Assembly (NCBI RefSeq): GCF_004216755.1
Contig: NZ_SGWZ01000001.1
Location: forward strand, 682,001 to 746,000
Length of the DNA: 64,000 bases
DNA from: Kerstersia gyiorum
GTDB taxonomy: Bacteria > Pseudomonadota > Gammaproteobacteria > Burkholderiales > Burkholderiaceae_B
Direction: 5' to 3'
Shown here: positions 16,260-25,335 of the stretch, piece after piece
Layout of the letters: each line of letters begins with the position of its first letter
Position numbering within the stretch: position 1 is the stretch's first letter
Program-made: the position numbers and the translations under genes
The notes under the pieces: generated by a model
What the model saw: the letters and a program-made list of their open reading frames with translations, nothing else
Told to the model about the DNA's origin: nothing
Databases searched by the model: none

Positions 16260-18743
16260 TCAGGCTGCGCGCAGTAACGCCATGGGCGGGGTATTCAGGA
16301 TGCGCCGTGTCCCGGCCAGGCCCAGCAAGGTGATGACCAGCGCCGCCAGCAGGGCGGTGCCGGCCAATTGCGCCCAGGGCAGCGGTACTGCCGCCATGCG
16401 GAACACGCTTTGCCCCAGCCAGCTTCCGGCACCTGCGGCGCCCATCGTGGCGGTCAGTGCGGCAATCAGTCCCAGGACCAGGAATTCGCATAGCGCGGCC
16501 AGGCGCAGTTGGCGCCGCTGGGCCCCCAGGGTACGCAGCAGCGCGGCTTCGTGGCGGCGTTGCTGCGCGCTGGCGGCCAGCGCGGCAGCCAGCACCAGTG
16601 CGCCGGCCAGCAGGCTGAAGGAAAGCACCCAGCTCACTGCGCTGCTGACACGCTCGATGATGCTGCGCACGCGTTCCAGCAGGTCATTGACGTCCAGCAT
16701 GCTGACGTTGGGGAATTGTCGGGCCATGTCCGCCAAATGGTTGTTCTGCGCTGGCGGCAGGTAATAGCTGGCGATCCAGGTATGCGGCATGCCGTCCGCG
16801 TGGGCCGGGTCCAGCAGCAGGAAGAAATTGACGCGGAAGGAGCTCCAGTCGACTTCCCGCACGCTGTCTATGGTGGCGGTGACGCTGCGCCCGCCGCTCT
16901 CCAGTGTCAGGCTGTCGCCCAGCTTCAGGCCAAAGCGTTCCATCCAGCCCTTTTCCACCGACAGGCCGGCCGCTCCGGCCTCAGGCGCCTGCCAGGCGCC
17001 GGCGACCAGCCGATTGGCCGAGGGCAGCGTGGCGCTCCAGGAAAAACGCAGTTGCTCGGCGGCGCGCTCGCGCTGTTCCGGGGTCTGGTAGAAGCTCTCA
17101 GCAGGCTCGCCGTTGATGGCAGTCAGTTTGCCTACGGCCAGCGGCAGCATTGCGGCCTGGGAGGCACTGGCCTGTTCCAGGGCGGCCCGGTAATCGGGCA
17201 CTTGTTCCTCCAGGACATTCAGGGCGAACCAGTTCGGTGTTTCATCCGGCAGTTCCGAACGCCATTCCTGCAACAGGGCCGGGGCGGCCACGGCCAGTAT
17301 CAGCAGCGCGCACAGACCCAGGCTCAGCGCCACGGCCTGGACGGCGCTGGTGAAGCGGCGGCGGGCCAGCGACGCCAGGCCCAGGCGCAGGGCGGGGTGG
17401 ATGCCGGCGGCGACACGGCGCGCCAGCCACAGGGCCAGCAGCGCCAGGATGGCAGCCACCAGGGCTACGACCGCAAGGCTGATGGCAAGGATGATGGCCA
17501 GCCTGGCGCTGCCGGCCTGCATCCAGATCAGTCCCAGCGCGGTAGCCAGTGGCAGCAGGTAGAACAGGTCGAAACGGCGCACGCGGGGTGCCACGCTGCG
17601 GCGGAACACCGCCGCTGGCGGGACGTCTGCCAGCCGGGCCAGCGGCGGCAGGGCGAATCCGGCCAGGATGGCCAGGCCCATGGCGGCAGCGGCCAGCGAC
17701 GGCAGGACAGGTTGTACGGTTGGCAGGGCGCCGCTGAACAGCTTGCCTGCGACTTGCCAGGCCAGGGCGGACAGCCCTTGTGTCAGTGCGATACCCAGCA
17801 GGGCGGCGGGCAGGGCCAGTGCGGCCAGCGTGCCAGCCAAGAGCTTCAGCACGTCGGCGCGCGGGGCGCCCAGTGCGCGTAGCAGCGCCACTTCATCGGT
17901 CTTGCGTTGCGCATAGCGCTGAGATGCCAGTGCGATGGCGACGCCGGCCAGCAGTGCTGCGAGCAATGCGCACAGGCGCAGGAAGGCGTTGGCGCGCTCG
18001 AAGGCGCCGCCCAGGTTTTGTTGCGCGTCTTCCAGTTCAATGAGGCGAGCGTTGTCTGGCAAGGCCTGGCTGGCCGCCCATTGCTTCCAGTCCTGCACGG
18101 CGCCGGGCGCGCCGGCCAGCAGCAGGCTGTAGCGGGCGCGGCTGCCGGGCCCCAGCAGGCCGGCGCGTTCGATGTCGGCAAGCGGGGCCAGGGCCGTGGG
18201 GGCCAGTGCGAAGACGTTGCCGCCGTCGGGCTGGCGCAGCAGTTCACCGGCAATCCGCAGATTGGCGTCGCCGATCTGCACGGTGGCGCCTATGTCGACG
18301 CCCAGTGCGGCAAGCGCGCGCGCATCCAGGTAAATTTCACCGGGCTGGGGAGCGGGGGCGGTGTGTTGCCTGCCGTCCGCGTCGCGCAGCGTGATTTCCC
18401 CGCGCAGGGGCCATTCGGGCGAGACGGCAGCCAGGTTCAGCAACTGGGCCTGTTCCTGGGCGAAGGCCATGCTGGGAAAACGCACGGCATGGGCCGTGGC
18501 GAGCGCCATTTCCCGGGCCTGGATTTCGTATTCGGCAGGGATAGGGCTGGGGGCGTTGATGCCGCCATCGCCGCCGACCAGCTCGGCGGAACCTGCGGCA
18601 ATGCTGTGTTCAACCCGTAGTGCCAGGGTGGCGACCACTCCCAGCGCAACAATCGAAAGCACCAGCGCGAGCGCCAGGGTGCGCAATTCCGCCAGGCGCC
18701 ATTCACGCCGGACGGTACGGAAAGCCAGGGGGAGGATATTCAT
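16260..18743 (-). CDS. ybbP: FtsX-family ABC transporter permease, YbbP-like
   Basis: An 827-residue inner-membrane permease with the large YbbP layout: one N-terminal helix (about 22-44), a long periplasmic domain, a central block of helices (about 255-475), a second periplasmic domain, and three C-terminal FtsX helices ending in RRILNTPPMALLRAA. The conserved permease pattern ALLRALGAPRADVLKLL and its C-terminal repeat ALLRTLGAQRRQLRLAA are the ATPase coupling sites. It is 63 bp downstream of ybbA, its ATPase, and the pair is divergent from tesA as in E. coli. The substrate is not firmly known. A GTG at 18776 is an alternative start. Confidence 0.9.
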   Translation of the reverse strand: MNILPLAFRTVRREWRLAELRTLALALVLSIVALGVVATLALRVEHSIAAGSAELVGGDGGINAPSPIPAEYEIQAREMALATAHAVRFPSMAFAQEQAQLLNLAAVSPEWPLRGEITLRDADGRQHTAPAPQPGEIYLDARALAALGVDIGATVQIGDANLRIAGELLRQPDGGNVFALAPTALAPLADIERAGLLGPGSRARYSLLLAGAPGAVQDWKQWAASQALPDNARLIELEDAQQNLGGAFERANAFLRLCALLAALLAGVAIALASQRYAQRKTDEVALLRALGAPRADVLKLLAGTLAALALPAALLGIALTQGLSALAWQVAGKLFSGALPTVQPVLPSLAAAAMGLAILAGFALPPLARLADVPPAAVFRRSVAPRVRRFDLFYLLPLATALGLIWMQAGSARLAIILAISLAVVALVAAILALLALWLARRVAAGIHPALRLGLASLARRRFTSAVQAVALSLGLCALLILAVAAPALLQEWRSELPDETPNWFALNVLEEQVPDYRAALEQASASQAAMLPLAVGKLTAINGEPAESFYQTPEQRERAAEQLRFSWSATLPSANRLVAGAWQAPEAGAAGLSVEKGWMERFGLKLGDSLTLESGGRSVTATIDSVREVDWSSFRVNFFLLLDPAHADGMPHTWIASYYLPPAQNNHLADMARQFPNVSMLDVNDLLERVRSIIERVSSAVSWVLSFSLLAGALVLAAALAASAQQRRHEAALLRTLGAQRRQLRLAALCEFLVLGLIAALTATMGAAGAGSWLGQSVFRMAAVPLPWAQLAGTALLAALVITLLGLAGTRRILNTPPMALLRAA

Positions 18744-18806
18744 GGATGTCGGGCAACAGCGGGAGTGGGACGACACGGGAAGCAGGGAACAGGCACGGCG
18801 GCGGCC

Positions 18807-19499
18807 TCAGGCGGCATCGACCAGGCGGCCGGCTGTAATGTGCAGGGTCTGCTGGCAGCGCTGCGCCAGTGTCAGGTCGTGTGTGACCAGCACCAGCGTC
18901 GTGCCATGCTCCTGGTTGAGACGGAACAACAGGTCGCTGACGGCGCCGCCGGTGCGGGCATCCAGGTTGCCGGTCGGTTCATCGGCAAACAGGATGCGCG
19001 GTTCGTTGACGAAGGCGCGAGCTATGGCAACGCGCTGCTGTTCTCCACCGGACAACTGTGCCGGATAGTGCCCGCGGCGGTGCGACAGGCCGACGGCATC
19101 GAGTGCGGCCTGGGCGCGTTCACGCGCGCGCGCGGCACCTTCCAGTTCCAGCGGCAGCATGACGTTTTCCTCGGCACTGAGCGCCGGCAGCAGATGGAAC
19201 GATTGGAAGACGAAACCGACCAGGCGGCGGCGCAATCCCGCTCGGGCCTCTTCATCCAGGGTTTCCAGCGCGTGGCCGTCCAGGCGTATGCTGCCGCTGC
19301 TGGGAACATCCAGCCCGGCCAGCAGTCCCAGCAGGGTCGTCTTGCCGGAACCGGATGCGCCGATGATGGCGGCGCTTTCTCCGGCATGGATGCGCAGCGA
19401 GATATCCTCCAGGATATCGAGTCTGCCGGTGGGGCCTGTCACCGACTTGCTAACATTCAGGCTTTCCAAAAGTACCTGTTCCTGGGATGAACCGCTCAT
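18807..19499 (-). CDS. ybbA: ABC transporter ATP-binding protein, YbbA (LolD/MacB type)
   Basis: A 230-residue ATPase of the LolD/MacB/FtsE class. Walker A is GASGSGKTT, the Q loop is FVFQSFHLLPALSAEENV, the signature is LSGGEQQRVAIARAF, and Walker B is ILFADEPTGNLD. It powers the YbbP permease encoded downstream. The start ATG (19497-19499 on this strand) shares two bases with the ATG of tesA on the other strand, so the two genes are head to head with no intergenic DNA. Each promoter must therefore lie inside the other gene. Confidence 0.93.
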   Translation of the reverse strand: MSGSSQEQVLLESLNVSKSVTGPTGRLDILEDISLRIHAGESAAIIGASGSGKTTLLGLLAGLDVPSSGSIRLDGHALETLDEEARAGLRRRLVGFVFQSFHLLPALSAEENVMLPLELEGAARARERAQAALDAVGLSHRRGHYPAQLSGGEQQRVAIARAFVNEPRILFADEPTGNLDARTGGAVSDLLFRLNQEHGTTLVLVTHDLTLAQRCQQTLHITAGRLVDAA

Positions 19500-20106
19500 G
19501 CGTCGTTTCCTTTGCTTGCTGTGCCTGTGGATGGCCGCGCCTTTCGCGCATGCGGCTGATCCGGTGATTCTGGTAATGGGGGATTCCCTATCTGCTGCGC
19601 ATAACATTCCTGCGGAGCAGGGCTGGGTCAGCCTGCTGTCCCAACGCCTGGCCACCGAGGCGCCGGATTGGAAGGTCGTCAATGCCAGTGTCAGCGGCGC
19701 GACCAGCGCCAATGGCAAGGCGGCATTGCCCGCGTTGCTCGAAGAGCACCACCCCGAGATACTCGTGCTGGAACTGGGCGCCAATGACGGATTGCGCGGC
19801 CAACCGTTGGCCGCGCTGGAAGGTAACCTGGCCGACATGATAGAAGATGCGCGTACGGCCGGGGCCGAAGTCCTGCTCATCGGTATCGAACTGCCGGTGA
19901 ATTATGGGCCGCGCTACCGCGATGGCTTGCGCCAGGTGTATGCCGGGTTGGCGCAGCGCTACCAGACCGGCCTGGTGCCGTTCCTGCTTGAAGGGGTGGC
20001 GCTGGACCCGGCGCTGATGCAAAGCGATGGCCTGCATCCGGTGGCGGCGGCCCAGCCGCAGGTGCTGGAAAACGTGTGGCCGGCGCTGCGTGAATTGCTG
20101 CCCTGA
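19498..20106 (+). CDS. tesA: Periplasmic multifunctional acyl-CoA thioesterase I / protease I / lysophospholipase L1 (GDSL arylesterase)
   Basis: A 202-residue SGNH-fold hydrolase of the periplasm. The signal peptide (MRRFLCLLCLWMAAPFAHA) is cleaved after AHA. Block I GDSLSAAHNIP holds the nucleophile Ser30, the block II Gly is in VSGATSANGKA, block III is ELGANDGLRG, and block V DGLHPVAAAQ carries the Asp and His. These match TesA, which hydrolyses thioesters, lysophospholipids and aryl esters. Divergent ybbA-ybbP reproduces the E. coli neighbourhood. The substrate in vivo is uncertain. Confidence 0.93.
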   Translation: MRRFLCLLCLWMAAPFAHAADPVILVMGDSLSAAHNIPAEQGWVSLLSQRLATEAPDWKVVNASVSGATSANGKAALPALLEEHHPEILVLELGANDGLRGQPLAALEGNLADMIEDARTAGAEVLLIGIELPVNYGPRYRDGLRQVYAGLAQRYQTGLVPFLLEGVALDPALMQSDGLHPVAAAQPQVLENVWPALRELLP

Positions 20107-20190
20107 TGCTTGTACCGGCTCGCAGCGGCGCCATTCCAAACCGGATGGTAGGCGGCTGCGGGGCCTGGCCCCGGCCATGAGGCCAGCCAC

Positions 20191-20216
20191 CATGGCGCCT
20201 GTGGGCAGGCGCCATG
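20191..20216. terminator. GC-rich hairpin between convergent tesA and the YeeE/YedE gene
   Basis: Arms CATGGCGCCTG and CAGGCGCCATG are perfect complements around TGGG. There is no T-run, so it may be a weak terminator or a transcript end stabiliser. The surrounding 243-bp intergenic region shows nothing else. Confidence 0.5.
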
Positions 20217-20349
20217 CCGGTAATGCCGGCGGAAATGGCGGTGTGTCCATGGTTTGTTAGGGACGCTCGGAAGCAGGCAGTATAACGGGCGGCTGGCGGG
20301 CAGCCAGCGGCCTTTTCAGGTGCTGCATTCCGCCGGATTTCAACGAATT

Positions 20350-21624
20350 TCAGGCCCGCTGCCGCAGCCGCCAGCCCAGCCAGGCACCGACCAGGCAGAA
20401 GAGGGCGAAAATCCAGCCGGATGCGGCTCCCGCCATGATGCCTGACAACAGGGTGCCTATCGTGCAGCCCAGCGCCAGCATGCCGCCCCAACCCATCAGC
20501 AGGCCGCCCAGCGCATGGCGCAGTGCCGTGCCGGGGTGCAGTCGCACCGGCAGGAAATCTCCTGCCAGAATGGCGCTGGCAAAAGACGCCATTACCAGGG
20601 CCGCGACAAATACCCCGTTGTTGGACAGCAGGCTTTGCTTGATGACCGTGGCGCAGCCTGCGAAGCCATCCAGGCCTTCCAGCCTGGCGGGTAGCGCACC
20701 CAGACTGTCGGCCAGTGTGCGGGCGATGCTGCCCAGTTCGGCCGTGACGCCCAGCGGCGCAACGCGGAAGTAGGCCATGGCGCCCAGGCCGGCAATCAAC
20801 AGGCCGCCGGCATAGGTCGGCCAGCGCTGGCTGAACAATAGGGCCAGCAGGCTTACCGGTGCGGCTGTGCCGCTGGCGGCGGCGTGATGGCGGCCCTGAT
20901 TGCGCAGCAGCCAGGCGGCCAATGCGGCCAGCAGTGTCAGTTGCAGGGCCAGCGAACCGCCGTAGCCCAGGTGATGGGGCAGCCAGATGACGGGGGCGTC
21001 GCGGATGACAGCCGTATAAAGCGGGTTCCAGGTGACGAAGCCCAGGCCGAAGCCAGCCAGCGCGCCCAGCAGGGCGAACAGTGAATGGAACGCGCCTTCG
21101 CCCAGGCGGTAAAGGTGTGCGCTGATGCAGGAGCCCGAAATGGCCATGCCCAGTCCGAAGGTTGCCGCGCCCAGCGCCAGCACCCAGCTTACCGGCCCGA
21201 TATGGGCGCCCGGCGGCAGCCGTCCGGGCGCAGGCACCGGCAGGAAAGCGCCGAACACGGCGTAATAGCCCAGCAGCCCCAGTGCCAGCGCCGCAATCAG
21301 GCCCAGCAACCCGCGTGCGTCACGATGGGCCAGGTAGTCGCGCGTGATGCAATAAAAACAGAAGCGCGAGCGTTGCAGCGCGAAGCCGAAAAATGCACCA
21401 GCCAGCAGCGAGAACGCCAGCCCCCGGCCGGTGCCGGGAATGCCCTGTAACTGCCAGGCCCACCAGGCCAGCCCGCAGGCAACCAGCGTGGCCGCAGCGA
21501 GTGCCGGCAGCCGGGGGCGACGCCAGGCGGCAGGTTCCTCTGCCGTCTGGGTAGCGCCGCTGGCAGGCGGGGGATGCGTGGCCGCCGGCAGCAGGGCGGC
21601 GGGCGGCTGGGATAACACGGTCAT
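20350..21624 (-). CDS. YeeE/YedE-family transporter (thiosulfate uptake TsuA-like)
   Basis: A 424-residue inner-membrane protein with about ten hydrophobic segments. Three short Gly/Cys motifs repeat through it: SGSCISAHLYR, GFAGCATVIKQ and LALGCTIGTLLSG, with another Cys pair in RFCFYCITRDY. In TsuA, cysteines of this kind line the thiosulfate path. The first 45 residues are a cytosolic Pro/Ala-rich tail. Its ATG is 2 nt after the stop of a periplasmic sulfurtransferase gene, which supports a role in moving a sulfur compound (thiosulfate or persulfide). The exact substrate is inference. Confidence 0.8.
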   Translation of the reverse strand: MTVLSQPPAALLPAATHPPPASGATQTAEEPAAWRRPRLPALAAATLVACGLAWWAWQLQGIPGTGRGLAFSLLAGAFFGFALQRSRFCFYCITRDYLAHRDARGLLGLIAALALGLLGYYAVFGAFLPVPAPGRLPPGAHIGPVSWVLALGAATFGLGMAISGSCISAHLYRLGEGAFHSLFALLGALAGFGLGFVTWNPLYTAVIRDAPVIWLPHHLGYGGSLALQLTLLAALAAWLLRNQGRHHAAASGTAAPVSLLALLFSQRWPTYAGGLLIAGLGAMAYFRVAPLGVTAELGSIARTLADSLGALPARLEGLDGFAGCATVIKQSLLSNNGVFVAALVMASFASAILAGDFLPVRLHPGTALRHALGGLLMGWGGMLALGCTIGTLLSGIMAGAASGWIFALFCLVGAWLGWRLRQRA

Positions 21625-21626
21625 GC

Positions 21627-22547
21627 TCAGGTCTGGCCCCAGATGGTGCCTGCCGGGTTCTCGATAGGTGCGCCGACGCTGTTGCCGTACTCGGTCCACG
21701 AGCCATCGTAGTTGCGCACGTCATAGCCCAGCAGCTTGCTCAGCGCAAACCAGGAATGGCTGGAGCGTTCGCCGATGCGGCAGTAGGTGATGATGGGCTT
21801 GTTGCCGTCGATGCCGACGGCGCTGTAGATCGCCTTGAGCTCCTCGACCGGCTTGAAGCTGCCGTCTTCGGCCACCAGCTTGCTCCAGGTGACATTCACG
21901 GCGCCGGGGACATGACCGGCGCGCACGGCCAGCTCGGGCACGCCGTTGGGGGCGAATATTTTGCCGCTGTACTCATCGGCGGAACGGATATCCACCAGGG
22001 CCACGTCTGCTTCCTGGCGGGCAGCGGCCAGCACATCGGCCAGGCGGGCCCGCAGGGCTGTATTGGCGGGTTTCACGCTGACGGTGCCGGCGGACGGGGT
22101 GGCGGCAGCCGTGCTCAGCGGGCGGCCTTCAGCTTCCCACTTCTTGCGGCCGCCATCAAGCAACTTGACGTTGTCGATGCCGTAGATGTCGAAGACCCAC
22201 GCGCCCCAGGCGGCGAACCAGTTGTTGTTGTCGCCATAGAGGATGGTGGTGGTGTCCGGGTTGATGCCGGCCTGGCGCAGCAGTGTCTGGAATTTCTCGG
22301 GGGAAGCGATATCGCGTTGCACCGTGTCGACCAGGTCAGTGTGCCAGTTGAAGTTGACGGCGCCAGGCACGTGGCCGCGTTCGTAGAGGCCGGGGTTTAC
22401 GCTGACTTCCACCACGCGTACTGCGGGGTCGTTCAGGTTCTGTTCCAGCCAATCGGTGGAGACCAGATAGGGGTTGCTGGCCAGCGCAGGGGCAGAGGAA
22501 AGGGCCAGCGCAGCCAGGGCGCTGGTCCACAAGGTACGAAGTGACAT
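21627..22547 (-). CDS. Periplasmic thiosulfate sulfurtransferase (two-domain rhodanese)
   Basis: A 306-residue exported rhodanese. The signal peptide ends in APALA at about res. 23. The N-terminal rhodanese domain (about 25-145) lacks the cysteine (YGDNNNWFAAW). The C-terminal domain (about 175-300) carries the catalytic Cys256 in ITYCRIGERSSHSW. It transfers the sulfane sulfur of thiosulfate to an acceptor such as cyanide or a thiol. I prefer the ATG at 22547 over that at 22553 because GGAG is 6 nt upstream of it but touches the earlier one. It is coupled to the YeeE/YedE transporter 2 nt downstream. Confidence 0.9.
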   Translation of the reverse strand: MSLRTLWTSALAALALSSAPALASNPYLVSTDWLEQNLNDPAVRVVEVSVNPGLYERGHVPGAVNFNWHTDLVDTVQRDIASPEKFQTLLRQAGINPDTTTILYGDNNNWFAAWGAWVFDIYGIDNVKLLDGGRKKWEAEGRPLSTAAATPSAGTVSVKPANTALRARLADVLAAARQEADVALVDIRSADEYSGKIFAPNGVPELAVRAGHVPGAVNVTWSKLVAEDGSFKPVEELKAIYSAVGIDGNKPIITYCRIGERSSHSWFALSKLLGYDVRNYDGSWTEYGNSVGAPIENPAGTIWGQT

Positions 22548-22705
22548 GGACATCTCCGGTTGCAGTGCTAGGAAGCCAGACAGTAACTTTCTGCTTCGCG
22601 AGCCGGAAATATCTATTGGTGATGAGCAGATAACCTATTCAGGAATTCGTCAGCTTTTGGCTGCCAGCCGGCGCAGCCTGGGCAGCAGCGCCGGCCGGTG
22701 CGCGT

Positions 22706-25147
22706 TCAGCGTGGCGCAGAGACGGCGCGGCGTCGCATCCAGGCCAGGGCGGCCAGCAGGCCCAGCCCCAGCGCGCCGCCGCCGCTTTTGTCATCGGAAC
22801 CGGGCGACGGTTCCGGGGTTTCCGTTTCACCGCCACCGTTGTCGTCGGGTTTGGACAACGCCAGGTCGATCACGACCGGGTCGTGGTCGGAGGAACTGTA
22901 GGGATCGGCGGCATAGAACGATGCCTGCTGCTGCGTGCTTTTGTATTGCAGCGAATACTGCAGTGCCGGCGGTTCATCGGCATTGATGTGCCAGGCCTGG
23001 GCTTTCAGCGCCTTGGCCGCCAGGGTCTTGTCGGCCAGCGCATGATCCAGGTAGCCCGACATGCCATTGAAGACGTAGCTGTACTCGGCGCCGTCGCCGT
23101 CACGTGCCAGCAGGTCGGCATAGCCGGCGTTGGCCAGCGCCACGATGGGGTCTTCCTTGGCGTAGCTGTTCAGGTCGCCGATGATCAGCTGGCCCGCAGT
23201 GTTGATGCCCGTGGGCTGGGTCGCGAGCCAGTCGCTCAGTGCCTTGGCGGCCTTGAGGCGTGTCGGGTTCCAGCAGCTCTGGCCATCGTTCTGGTCGGCA
23301 TCGCCGTCCGTGGCATTGTTGCAGCCCTTGGACTTGAAGTGGTTCACCGCAACCGTAACCGGCAGCCCGCCGCGCACCGATTCAAAGGTTTGGGCCAGCG
23401 GCATGCGGTTCTTGTCGTCGATTTCCAGCGTGGCAACCTTGCCCGTCTCGCGAACCGTGTCATTGCGGTACATCATCGCGACTGTGATTTCGTCGGTGCC
23501 GAGGCGTTCGCTGCCGGGCTGGATGTAGCTCCAGTTGCTGCCCATGCGGCGCGTCAGCTGGCTGATGGCGCTGGTATCGTCATAGCCGTCGTTCTCGATT
23601 TCCATCAGGCCGATGATGTCGGCATCAAGCTGCTTGAGCGCAGCCACGATCTTGTCTTCCTGCCGCTGCAGTTCTTCGGCGCTCTGGGCGCCACGCGACG
23701 TGGGGAAGCCGCCGCCCTTGCCGTCGCCATTGAAGTAGTTCAGAACGTTGAAGGAAGCCACGCGCACGTCGGTGTCGCCAGCGCGCGCCGGGGCTTCGGG
23801 GCGCGGATTGCCTGCGCTGCTGAAGGAGGGCGCCTCGGCGCCCGGAATCGGCTGGATGCGCCAGGCGCTGAAGCGTTTTTCCACCACGCCGCGTACCGGG
23901 GAAGTCGTGGTGTAGCCGCGCCGCAGTGTATTGGCCGCCGAGAGTTCCGGGGCCGGGTAGGGGACGGAGGCCGGATTCTGGTGGTTGTAGCCGTCATCCA
24001 GAATGATGCTGTTGCGGGTATTGGCGTCCAGCAGCGCTTGCGCGCCAGTGCCGGGAGCGACGGCGTGCGTAGGGGTTTGCAGCAGGCCGTTGCCCAGCAG
24101 GATGCTGCCATAGCGGCCCAGTTCGTAGACATTATTGACAGTCAGGCCGGGCGCCAGCTCCACCAGCATGCCTTCGTATTGGGAGTGGTCGCTGCCTTCG
24201 GGCAGCGGCAGGGCCAGCGTTTCGGCCTGGACGGCCTGGCCGGTGGCGCACACGGCGATGTCGCTGGCCAGTGTCAACTGCGTCTGTTCGTACTTTTCCT
24301 CGATCCTGCCGACCAGATGCACGCGCTGGCCTGCTGCAACCGTCTTGCCCGGGGCATAGACGAACAGCCCTTCGGAAACCCCGGGGCGGCGCAGCCGTTC
24401 GGCGTCGGCCGTCTGGATGAAGAAACCGGAAAAGCCGTTGCTGTAGGTGTAGCTTGCCGTGACGATGGCTTCTACATGGACTTTTTCCAGCGTGGCGCCG
24501 TCGGCGCGGCCTTGCAGGTCAGCAATGGCGGTGGCGGGTGCGCCGCACTGGGCCGTGGCGCCGCCGCCGGTTTCCGCCAGGCCAGGGTGCGCGCCCAGGC
24601 CGTCGAAACTGTCGACCGGGAAGGCATCCCATTGCTGGTCAACGTCGAAAACGGTGTCTGCGGCGGCATCGCCCGTCTTGATGCTGGCCTTGCGGCGCAG
24701 CGTGTTGTCTTTCGTCGATGCGCCGCTGGCGCCGGTCCAGGCGTCGGCAGGACGGAATCCGACCTGGCCGATGCGGTCGACGATATTGCCCTGGTGACTC
24801 AGGATGACGGCATCGTCGCCGTTGTAGTTCAGGCCGGCGGTCAGGTTGATGCGGCTGCCGAGGGTGTCGGCCATGTACGAGTGGGCGATGACATAAGTCG
24901 CTCCCGCTGCCAGGTTGCCGGTGGGCTTGAAGGTGGATGACACCGTCTTGGAACCGTTGGCATACACATGAACTTCATACTGGCTCAGGTCCACCACGCT
25001 GTCGCCTGAGTTGTGCAGTTCCAGCGCCTTGTTGTTGGACGAGCCTTCGACATATTCGCTGAATATCACGTCAGCGGCAGCGGGCGCGGCCATAAAGGCG
25101 GTCAGCAGGGCGGCATAGCAAGGGGCAAGGCGTCTGTGGCTCGTCAT
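22706..25147 (-). CDS. ExeM/NucH-family exported endonuclease with lamin-tail domain and GlyGly-CTERM-like tail
   Basis: An 813-residue exported nuclease. A signal peptide (to APAAA, about res. 25) precedes a lamin-tail domain (DVIFSEYVEGSSNNKALEL, about 26-150), an OB-like stretch (about 195-330) and the endonuclease/exonuclease/phosphatase domain (about 465-770) with RVASFNVLNYFNG, GLMEIENDGYD, VNHFKSKGCN, GDLNSYAKEDP and SSDHDPVVIDL. The end is KSGGGALGLGLLAALAWMRR: a Gly-rich spacer, a hydrophobic helix and basic residues, as in GlyGly-CTERM sorting signals that rhombosortase cleaves. Homologues degrade extracellular or biofilm DNA. No rhombosortase is in the window. An ATG at 25162 is possible. 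Confidence 0.88.
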   Translation of the reverse strand: MTSHRRLAPCYAALLTAFMAAPAAADVIFSEYVEGSSNNKALELHNSGDSVVDLSQYEVHVYANGSKTVSSTFKPTGNLAAGATYVIAHSYMADTLGSRINLTAGLNYNGDDAVILSHQGNIVDRIGQVGFRPADAWTGASGASTKDNTLRRKASIKTGDAAADTVFDVDQQWDAFPVDSFDGLGAHPGLAETGGGATAQCGAPATAIADLQGRADGATLEKVHVEAIVTASYTYSNGFSGFFIQTADAERLRRPGVSEGLFVYAPGKTVAAGQRVHLVGRIEEKYEQTQLTLASDIAVCATGQAVQAETLALPLPEGSDHSQYEGMLVELAPGLTVNNVYELGRYGSILLGNGLLQTPTHAVAPGTGAQALLDANTRNSIILDDGYNHQNPASVPYPAPELSAANTLRRGYTTTSPVRGVVEKRFSAWRIQPIPGAEAPSFSSAGNPRPEAPARAGDTDVRVASFNVLNYFNGDGKGGGFPTSRGAQSAEELQRQEDKIVAALKQLDADIIGLMEIENDGYDDTSAISQLTRRMGSNWSYIQPGSERLGTDEITVAMMYRNDTVRETGKVATLEIDDKNRMPLAQTFESVRGGLPVTVAVNHFKSKGCNNATDGDADQNDGQSCWNPTRLKAAKALSDWLATQPTGINTAGQLIIGDLNSYAKEDPIVALANAGYADLLARDGDGAEYSYVFNGMSGYLDHALADKTLAAKALKAQAWHINADEPPALQYSLQYKSTQQQASFYAADPYSSSDHDPVVIDLALSKPDDNGGGETETPEPSPGSDDKSGGGALGLGLLAALAWMRRRAVSAPR

Positions 25148-25335
25148 GATGGAGGGTTCCATGGCATCCTGGGAACCCGCAAAGTAAACGCCATCGGTGA
25201 CAAGGACATTAAATCGCCGCAGCCCGTGGCGGCCGCATGGCGTTAACATGCTGGCACGTACCCTGGGTAGCGGGCGCCGCGCCTGGAAGCCCGCCGTGTG
25301 GCGGCCACCTGGGCCTTATCTGGAATGTTTTGATT

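Noticed and set aside
22883..24940. 685-codon frame antisense to the ExeM-like nuclease
   Set aside because: It lies fully inside a gene with signal, domains and catalytic motifs; its own translation is low in complexity.
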